Under the pieces are notes generated by a model. It was not told the DNA's origin. It was given only the letters and a program-made list of their open reading frames with translations, and made no database searches. DNA of 9,947 nucleotides from contig CAMWJY010000014.1 of the NCBI GenBank assembly GCA_947174685.1, positions 1-9,947 of the forward strand. The letters are read 5' to 3'. Below are positions 1 to 4,999 of the stretch, piece after piece (the first letter of the stretch is position 1; each line of letters starts with the position of its first letter). The position numbers were made by a program, and so were the translations under genes. This DNA comes from an uncultured Mollicutes bacterium (GTDB taxonomy: Bacteria; Bacillota_I; Bacilli_A; Acholeplasmatales; Anaeroplasmataceae).

Positions 1-663
1 CTTACTGAGGAATATTTAAATTCTTTAGGTAGTGAAATTGTCTACTATCGTGGTGTACTAACCTGGTTTGATCGTATCAATCAGTTTGGTGCGGAACGAG
101 GAGTAAACATTGAACACTATATTATTTCTTCAGGAACAAAGGAAATCATAGATGGTAGTGCCGTTGCAAAATACTTTAAAAAGATTTATGGCTGCAAGTT
201 CATCTATGATTCAAAAACAAAGGAAGCTATTTGGCCAGGTATGGCTATTAACTATACGCAAAAGACGCAATACATTTTTAGAATTAGTAAGGGTGCCTTA
301 GATGAGGTTGATGAAGAAAAGCTGAATATGGAAATCACAGATGATAGAAGAGCAATCCAATATAGAAATATGATTTATATTGGAGATGGACTTACTGATA
401 TCCCTTGTATGCAGCTTTTAAAGGATAAGGGTGGTAAATCTATTGCCTTATATCAGCCACAGTATATTGATAAGGTATTACCTTTAGTAGATGATGGCAG
501 AGTGAACTATGTATGTGCTGCCGACTATTCAACCAATTCCAACCTAGAAAAGATTGTAAAGCTTATGATTGAGAATATGTCAATGCTTGAAACCTTGAGA
601 AATAAGGAAGAGCGTCAGCTTCAAACCTTTACTAAATTATTAGGAGATAAGAATGACAATTAA
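1..663 (+). CDS. HAD-superfamily phosphatase-like protein, 5' end missing
   Basis: The frame is open from the first base of the window, so the gene starts upstream. The 220 visible residues cover the later part of a haloacid dehalogenase (HAD) hydrolase, a family that usually removes phosphate from small molecules through an aspartyl-phosphate. Visible motifs are IISSGT (residues 41-46, motif II Ser/Thr), a likely motif III lysine near residue 88 (QKTQ), and IGDGLTD (127-133) with the two motif IV magnesium aspartates D129 and D133. The motif I DxD nucleophile must lie before the window. The first in-frame ATG, at 241, falls inside the conserved domain between motifs II and III, so it is not the true start. 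The substrate cannot be read from sequence. The stop overlaps ybeY by 11 bases, so the gene belongs to the ybeY-recO operon. No signal peptide or membrane segment is visible; it is probably cytosolic. Confidence 0.85.
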   Translation, partial: LTEEYLNSLGSEIVYYRGVLTWFDRINQFGAERGVNIEHYIISSGTKEIIDGSAVAKYFKKIYGCKFIYDSKTKEAIWPGMAINYTQKTQYIFRISKGALDEVDEEKLNMEITDDRRAIQYRNMIYIGDGLTDIPCMQLLKDKGGKSIALYQPQYIDKVLPLVDDGRVNYVCAADYSTNSNLEKIVKLMIENMSMLETLRNKEERQLQTFTKLLGDKNDN

Positions 664-1078
664 TTTTTTTAATGAAGGACAGGTTCCAACAGAAGAGTAT
701 GAAGAATTGATTTCAAGAGTATTTGTCCCTATAGAAAATGATAAGGTTTTTAGTATTGTTTTTGTAGATGATGCTAAAATTCATGAAATCAATAAAACCT
801 ATCGTAATGTAGATCGAGTTACGGATGTCATTTCTTTTGCATTATGTGATGATTTGGAAAATGAGCTAGAAGATGAGCTTGGAGACATCTTCATCGACTT
901 AGAACAGGCCTTTAGGCAGGCAAGCGATTATGGGCATTCTATTGCTAGAGAGGTTGCTTTTTTAGCAGTTCATGGCTATTTGCATTTATGTGGCTATGAC
1001 CATATGACAAAGGAAGATGAAGAAATTATGTGTCAAAAACAGGAAGAAATATTGGCATCTGCTGGCTTAAATCGTTAA
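653..1078 (+). CDS. ybeY: Endoribonuclease YbeY (rRNA maturation factor)
   Basis: This is a single-strand-specific metal-dependent endoribonuclease that takes part in 16S rRNA 3'-end maturation and 70S ribosome quality control in the cytosol. The diagnostic motif HGYLHLCGYDH lies at residues 107-117 and supplies the three zinc-binding histidines H107, H111 and H117. Upstream are the family's TDVISF (57-62) and LGDIFI (76-81) segments. The length of 141 residues is somewhat short of the usual 150-160 but complete. The ATG at 653 is preceded by AGGAGA and overlaps the HAD gene by 11 bases, pointing to translational coupling. A cytidine deaminase and Era follow, the usual Firmicutes neighbourhood. 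Many Firmicutes carry phoH just upstream; here that place is taken by a HAD phosphatase. Confidence 0.96.
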   Translation: MTINFFNEGQVPTEEYEELISRVFVPIENDKVFSIVFVDDAKIHEINKTYRNVDRVTDVISFALCDDLENELEDELGDIFIDLEQAFRQASDYGHSIAREVAFLAVHGYLHLCGYDHMTKEDEEIMCQKQEEILASAGLNR

Positions 1079-1090
1079 GGAGGAAAAAAT

Positions 1091-1504
1091 ATGGATACTA
1101 TAAAAACCATGGAATTGATAAATAAGGCTCAACAGGCCAGAGGTATGGCCTATGCGCCATATTCAAAATTTAAGGTAGGTGCTGCCATTTTATTAAAGGA
1201 TGGAAGCTATATCACAGGCTGTAACGTAGAAAACGTGAGCTATGGCTTGTGCAATTGTGCCGAGCGTACGGCATTATTTAAGATGGTAAGTGAAGGCTAT
1301 ACAAAGGATCACGTAGAGGCAATGTGTATCATTGCTAACACTGAGCTTCCTGTGAGCCCATGTGGTGCTTGCCGCCAGGTTATGGCCGAGCTTTTAAATA
1401 AGGATACCTTAGTAGTTCTTGCAACAACAACTAAAAAGTTTAAGGAAACTACAGTAGGAGAGCTTTTACCTTATGCCTTTGAGGAAATAGAAAATGCAGA
1501 TTGA
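1091..1504 (+). CDS. cdd: Cytidine deaminase
   Basis: Converts cytidine and deoxycytidine to uridine and deoxyuridine with release of ammonia, in pyrimidine salvage. The 137-residue length is typical of the small homotetrameric zinc enzymes. The zinc and catalytic motifs are complete: CAERTA at residues 56-61 (zinc ligand C56, proton-shuttling E58) and PCGACRQ at 90-96 (zinc ligands C91 and C94). The substrate-binding region CNVENVSYG (44-52) is also present. The ATG at 1091 sits behind a strong AAGGAGG site (bases 1077-1083), 12 bases after the ybeY stop. The 3' end overlaps era by 11 bases. Its place between ybeY and era is a well-known Firmicutes arrangement (B. subtilis has dgkA in addition). 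Nothing unusual was noted. Confidence 0.97.
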   Translation: MDTIKTMELINKAQQARGMAYAPYSKFKVGAAILLKDGSYITGCNVENVSYGLCNCAERTALFKMVSEGYTKDHVEAMCIIANTELPVSPCGACRQVMAELLNKDTLVVLATTTKKFKETTVGELLPYAFEEIENAD

Positions 1505-2408
1505 TACTTATAAATCTGGCTTTGTTGCGGTAATAGGAAGACCAAACGTAGGTAAATCTACTCTTGTAAATGAGATGGTAGGGAAGAAGGTAGCTATCAT
1601 TTCTTCTAAGCCTCAAACAACAAGAAACCGTATTTTAGGAATTCTTACTACTGAAAATTATCAGATTGCTTTTACAGATACTCCTGGTGTCCATAAAGCA
1701 AAAACAGAGCTTGGAAGAAGGATGGTTCATGCTTCCTTTGATGCTGCAAATGGTGTAGATTGCATATTATTTATGACAACACCCTTAAAACAGGTGCTTC
1801 ATGGAGATGAAATCATATTAGAAAATCTAAAGAAGTCTAAGCTTCCTGTTTTTTTAGTCATCAATAAAGTTGATCAATTAAAAAAATTTAATGATATTGA
1901 TTTAACGATTGCTTTGTACAAGGATTTATATCCTTTTGCTGGAGTTTATCCAATATCAGTTTTAGAAAAGAAGAATTTAGACCATTTATTAGAAGATATC
2001 GTTAAGGTGTTGCCTTTTGGTCCAAAGTATTACCCAGATGAAATGGCATCAGATCACTCCAATCATTTTTTGATTGCTGAGGCAATTCGTGAAAAAATAT
2101 TAAATTTGACTGATGAGGAAATCCCTCATAGCATTGCTTGTGTAGTTGATCAAGTGGCAGTTTGTCCTACAAATCCAAGCTATAAGGATGTCTATGCAAC
2201 AATCTATGTAGAGCGTGATAGTCAAAAGAAGATCATCATTGGCAAAAATGGTGCTATGATTAAACAGATTAAAGAACGTAGCTTAATGGATATTAAAAAG
2301 ATACTAGATAGTAAGGTCCATTTAGAGCTTTGGGTAAAGGTAAAGAAGGACTGGAAGGATAGACCTAATGATTTGAGTAGCTTAGGATATTCTCCAGATA
2401 GCTTATAG
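1494..2408 (+). CDS. era: GTPase Era
   Basis: An essential GTPase that binds the 3' end of 16S rRNA and acts in 30S subunit assembly. The N-terminal GTPase domain shows G1 GRPNVGKS (residues 15-22), the G2 region QTTRNRI (41-47), G3 DTPG (62-65), G4 NKVD (124-127), and a G5-like PISV (152-155) where SA is more common than SV. The C-terminal KH domain carries the GxxG loop GKNG (250-253) followed by the helix AMIKQIKE. The length of 304 residues fits the family. The ATG at 1494 lies within the last codons of cdd, with a GAGGAAAT-like site upstream, so translation is probably coupled. recO follows after 11 bases, the classic era-recO pair. Confidence 0.97.
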   Translation: MQIDTYKSGFVAVIGRPNVGKSTLVNEMVGKKVAIISSKPQTTRNRILGILTTENYQIAFTDTPGVHKAKTELGRRMVHASFDAANGVDCILFMTTPLKQVLHGDEIILENLKKSKLPVFLVINKVDQLKKFNDIDLTIALYKDLYPFAGVYPISVLEKKNLDHLLEDIVKVLPFGPKYYPDEMASDHSNHFLIAEAIREKILNLTDEEIPHSIACVVDQVAVCPTNPSYKDVYATIYVERDSQKKIIIGKNGAMIKQIKERSLMDIKKILDSKVHLELWVKVKKDWKDRPNDLSSLGYSPDSL

Positions 2409-2419
2409 TAGGTGATAGA

Positions 2420-3085
2420 TTGGAAGGAATTGTTTTAAAGACAATTGATTATAAAGAAAAATCAAAGCTGGTTTATCTTTATACGAAAGCAGGATTAATC
2501 AGTGTAAAGGCATTAGATGCGAATAAGACCAAGCTTGGCTTTGTTACAACCTTAAATCAGGTTGAATTTGAGATGACCTCAGGTAAGCTTCCTACAGTTA
2601 CTGAATATAGTCTAAAAAAGAGCTTCTATTCCATCTATGAGAATTTAACAAAAGTAGGAGTACTTACTCCTATATTAGATGTTATTTTTCATCTTGAAGA
2701 AGGAGTCAATCATAGTAGAATTTATTCATTTCTAATTCAAACGATAAATGAGCTTTTAGCTACAGAAGAACCCTATATGGTTTTAAGTGTTTTTTTAGTT
2801 AAGATGCTAGCAGTTTTTGGAATTAAACCTGAATTAAAGAAATGTGTCCACTGCTCTAGAACTACTCTAGTAAACTTTTCTAGCTTAGATGGAGGAGCCT
2901 TATGTGATAGCTGTTCTATATACCATGAGAAAAATTGCAATCTTTTGAATGATTTCCAGCAACTATACTATGTTAAGGACTATCAAAACCTATCCTTAAA
3001 TCTTACTTATAATGAAATCTTAGACGAGATTTATCAGTATTATGCCATCCATGCAAACTTTAAATTGAAGGAGTATCATCTTTAA
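2420..3085 (+). CDS. recO: DNA repair protein RecO
   Basis: A recombination mediator of the RecFOR pathway that helps load RecA on SSB-coated single-stranded DNA and anneals complementary strands. The N-terminal OB-fold segment begins EGIVLKTIDYKEKSKL, the usual RecO opening. A C-terminal four-cysteine zinc site is formed by C142, C145, C162 and C165 (KKCVHCSR and CDSC). The length of 221 residues is at the lower end of the 220-260 seen in the family. The start is a TTG at 2420, chosen because it gives the expected N-terminus and follows AGGTGA at good spacing. It is the last gene of the operon; a hairpin terminator follows within about 50 bases. Confidence 0.93.
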   Translation: MEGIVLKTIDYKEKSKLVYLYTKAGLISVKALDANKTKLGFVTTLNQVEFEMTSGKLPTVTEYSLKKSFYSIYENLTKVGVLTPILDVIFHLEEGVNHSRIYSFLIQTINELLATEEPYMVLSVFLVKMLAVFGIKPELKKCVHCSRTTLVNFSSLDGGALCDSCSIYHEKNCNLLNDFQQLYYVKDYQNLSLNLTYNEILDEIYQYYAIHANFKLKEYHL

Positions 3086-3110
3086 TTTTATAAAAATAAA
3101 CATTTTGAAC

Positions 3111-3136
3111 AAGAAGGGAATTTCACTCCCTTTTTG
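3111..3136 (+). terminator. Rho-independent terminator after recO
   Basis: Bases 3111-3119 (AAGAAGGGA) can pair with 3127-3135 (TCCCTTTTT) around a seven-base loop, with one G-T wobble. The 3' arm itself supplies a five-T run, so the T tract overlaps the stem. It lies 26 bases after the recO stop and ahead of the next gene's ribosome binding site, as expected for the end of the ybeY-recO transcript. It is only moderately stable, so some read-through into the hydrolase gene is possible. Confidence 0.6.
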
Positions 3137-3177
3137 TATATATTTAAATTTGCCTTAGTTGAAGGAAGGAGATAATC

Positions 3178-4146
3178 ATGATTTATGATGGTATTGAATT
3201 TTTTAATGTAGAAGAAATAAATGCACAAGGTAACATTCTGCGTTTCCCAGAAGATGTAATCCAGAACCTAGGCAACTCTTTACATCAAAGAGGAAGATTT
3301 TATGGATATCGCTCCATTGGGTCAGAATTAAGATTTGTAACAGAATCTTTATTTTTTGATTTAAAGCTTAGAAGTGATAAAGAAGAATGTAAGATTTATG
3401 TTTTCTTTGGGGATTATATGTTTAAGGCATATACATTAAAGGAAGGTATAATTACGAATCTACATATTGAAATTCCAGAAAAGTTTTTAAAGCATAGGGA
3501 GAATATCAAAGAGTATACGTATCATCCAAAGCTGATACGTATTGTCATAGGATATAGTGGATATGTTTCTTATATAAGCTTGAATACATATGGAAATAGA
3601 CGTCCTCCTTTAGAATCAGAGCTTCCAAAGAAAAGACTATTACTTTATGGTTCTTCAATATCTCATGGCAGTGAAGCTCTAGAATATATGAATTCTTATG
3701 CATTTATATTATCTAGACTTTTGAAAATGGATATTATCAATAAGTCTATACCAGGTTCTTGTCAGGCAGAAGAAATTATGTGTAACTATTTAAAGGAAAT
3801 CCCTTGTGATTTAGCCTTCGCTGAATTTGGTGTAAATGTACTTGGACTTTATAGCTTAGAGGAATATCAAAAGCATCTCCATATGCTCCTTGATTCCTTT
3901 CAGACAAAGGAAGTATACTTTACCAGTGTTTTAGACAATGGAAATCTATTAGAACAAGATAGCTTATCTTATAAGAAGATGATGGATTTTAGAGGATATG
4001 CTGAATCAATTCAAAAGTATACCTATATTGATCCTAGAGAGCTTCTAGATGACTTTTCTAGTTTGACTGCAGATTTCTTACATCCATCTGATTATGGACA
4101 AATGAGAATTGCTATCAATTTGTATCATAAATTGAATGAAAAATAA
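3178..4146 (+). CDS. SGNH/GDSL-type hydrolase with N-terminal beta-rich domain
   Basis: A probable serine esterase or acyl hydrolase of the SGNH superfamily; the substrate is unknown. Residues 1 to about 150 look beta-rich and resemble the N-terminal accessory domain found in the Lipase_GDSL_3 type of protein. The catalytic domain follows: block I LYGSSISHG (156-164, likely nucleophile S160), block II glycine G193 in SIPGS, block III FGVNV (217-221, N220 as oxyanion-hole Asn), and block V DFLHP (299-303, catalytic D299 and H302). Block III usually reads GxND; here the Asp is Val, which is tolerated in this branch. No signal peptide is seen, so a cytosolic role, such as deacylating a sugar or metabolite, is more likely than secretion. 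The ATG at 3178 follows AAGGAG by six bases. It stands alone between a terminator and the T-box promoter, and no convincing promoter was found in the 92-base gap upstream. Confidence 0.8.
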   Translation: MIYDGIEFFNVEEINAQGNILRFPEDVIQNLGNSLHQRGRFYGYRSIGSELRFVTESLFFDLKLRSDKEECKIYVFFGDYMFKAYTLKEGIITNLHIEIPEKFLKHRENIKEYTYHPKLIRIVIGYSGYVSYISLNTYGNRRPPLESELPKKRLLLYGSSISHGSEALEYMNSYAFILSRLLKMDIINKSIPGSCQAEEIMCNYLKEIPCDLAFAEFGVNVLGLYSLEEYQKHLHMLLDSFQTKEVYFTSVLDNGNLLEQDSLSYKKMMDFRGYAESIQKYTYIDPRELLDDFSSLTADFLHPSDYGQMRIAINLYHKLNEK

Positions 4147-4157
4147 ATGAATTTCCC

Positions 4158-4186
4158 TTGACAAAATTTCTTACCTGCTGTAAAAT
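4158..4186 (+). promoter_or_regulatory. Sigma-A promoter of the T-box operon
   Basis: A perfect -35 TTGACA (4158-4163) and a -10 TAAAAT (4181-4186, one mismatch to TATAAT) are separated by exactly 17 bases. Transcription would start near 4193, just at the base of T-box stem I. The -35 box begins only 12 bases after the stop of the preceding hydrolase gene, and no terminator lies between them. Confidence 0.88.
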
Positions 4187-4371
4187 TTTAGCATAAGCGA
4201 TGAACTAGAGGAGTAGATACTAAAGCTTCATTTTAGAGAAGAGTCTATTTGGTGAAAGGACTCTATGAAAAGTATTGAAGGTAGCTAGGGAGCTAAATAG
4301 ATGAAATAGGAGTAGTTTATTTCGTTAATCCTCTGCGTTAAAGGGAAAATGAGTGCTATAGAAATATAGAA

Positions 4372-4406
4372 CTAGGGTGGTACCACGGAAATTTTTTCGT
4401 CCTTAG
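4372..4406 (+). promoter_or_regulatory. T-box antiterminator helix
   Basis: An alternative fold pairs CTAGG (4372-4376) with CCTTAG (4401-4406, one bulged T) and ACGGAA (4385-4390) with TTTCGT (4395-4400, one G-T pair). The TGGT-containing bulge is left free for uncharged tRNA. It uses bases 4399-4406, which also form the 5' arm of the terminator, so the two structures exclude each other. Confidence 0.75.
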
Positions 4407-4432
4407 AAGAGAAATCTTTTAAGGACTTTTTT
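4399..4432 (+). terminator. T-box regulated terminator
   Basis: A 12-base-pair stem (4399-4410 with 4415-4426, one G-T wobble) closes on a GAAA tetraloop and is followed directly by six T residues (4427-4432). This is a strong intrinsic terminator placed just before the ribosome binding site of the first gene. It should form when valyl-tRNA is charged, switching the operon off. Confidence 0.92.
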
Positions 4433-4456
4433 ATTTTAGTAAAGGAGGGATTTGCC

Positions 4457-4999
4457 TTGCGAATTATTGGAGAAAAAATAAATATCAGAGATTTAAGGTT
4501 TAATGATTTAGATGCTTACTTTGAATATGGTAAGGATCCAAATGTAGGTCCCTTTGCAGGGTGGAAGCCATTTCCCTCTAAGGATATTGCCAGTCGAGTC
4601 TTAAATGGTCAAATTGTGAGTAAGGAAACCTATGCCATAGCCTTAAAGGATAAGGATATCTTGATAGGAACAATCTCCTTATATAATACAGGTATCCGTA
4701 AGTACAACAAAGCAAAATCCTTAGGATTTTCTTTAAATAGTGCCTACTGGAATCAAGGGATTATGACAGAGGCTGTGAAGCTGATGATAGCCTATGCTTT
4801 TGAAAAAACAGATTGTGAGATTTTAGAAGTAGGTCATCATACAGATAATTATCGATGTAAGCGAGTCGCCGAAAAGTGTGGGTTTAATTATGATGGAACA
4901 TTATGTTCCTATAAAAAGCTATATGATGGTAGGTTAATTGATGCCTGCTTTTATTCGATGACAAAGGAAGAATATGAAAGGAAGAAGAAATATGAGTAA
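4457..4999 (+). CDS. GNAT-family N-acetyltransferase (RimJ/RimL-like)
   Basis: A 180-residue acetyl-CoA-dependent N-acetyltransferase of the Acetyltransf_3 (RimJ/RimL-like) type. The family transfers acetyl groups to amines of proteins, aminoacyl compounds, polyamines or antibiotics; the substrate here is unknown. Visible features are the N-terminal RDLRFNDLDAYFEY, GPFAGWKP (31-38), the beta strand IGTISLY (70-76), the acetyl-CoA pyrophosphate loop region WNQGIMTEA (98-106), and the family's NYRCKRVAEKCGF (131-143). The start is a TTG at 4457, chosen because it follows a strong AAAGGAGGGA (4441-4450) and begins the domain correctly. It is the first gene after the T-box terminator and overlaps valS by 8 bases, so it is co-regulated with valine activation. 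Acting on valine, valyl-tRNA or ValS would be inference only. No antitoxin-like partner gene is adjacent, which argues against a TacT-type toxin. Confidence 0.85.
   Translation: MRIIGEKINIRDLRFNDLDAYFEYGKDPNVGPFAGWKPFPSKDIASRVLNGQIVSKETYAIALKDKDILIGTISLYNTGIRKYNKAKSLGFSLNSAYWNQGIMTEAVKLMIAYAFEKTDCEILEVGHHTDNYRCKRVAEKCGFNYDGTLCSYKKLYDGRLIDACFYSMTKEEYERKKKYE

Larger units (their letters stand above)
4193..4432 (+). promoter_or_regulatory. T-box leader, probably sensing tRNA-Val
   Basis: About 240 bases of untranslated leader hold the parts of a T-box riboswitch, which reads the charging state of a tRNA and ends transcription when that tRNA is aminoacylated. Stem I begins around 4196 and contains an AGTA element at 4212-4215. 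The context GAA-G-GTA-G makes GTA (4281-4283) the likely specifier, a valine codon read by anticodon UAC. The conserved T-box core AGGGTGGTACCACGG spans 4374-4388; its UGGU (4378-4381) pairs with a tRNA 3' end ACCA, matching discriminator A73 of tRNA-Val. Stem II/III-like hairpins lie between, for example GAAATA with TATTTC and CTATA-GAAA-TATAG. The leader explains the gap before the acetyltransferase gene; valS downstream supports the valine call. The whole class of element is certain, the exact specifier somewhat less so. Confidence 0.93.

Noticed and set aside
2655..2672. Perfect inverted repeat TAGGAGTA / TACTCCTA
   Set aside because: It sits in the middle of recO, has no T-run after it and codes for ordinary residues; most likely chance in AT-rich coding DNA.
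3105..3142. TTGAAC and TATATA as a promoter for the SGNH hydrolase
   Set aside because: The spacing is 26 bases and the terminator hairpin lies between the two boxes; no alternative pair with 16-18 base spacing was convincing.
4974..4991. Earlier in-frame ATG for valS
   Set aside because: It would add MKGRRN, a peptide not typical of ValRS, and enlarge the overlap to 26 bases; the ATG at 4992 has better ribosome binding site spacing and gives the family N-terminus.
4457..4999. GNAT as a TacT-like toxin of a toxin-antitoxin pair
   Set aside because: No small DNA-binding antitoxin gene precedes it; the upstream sequence is the T-box leader, and the next gene is valS.
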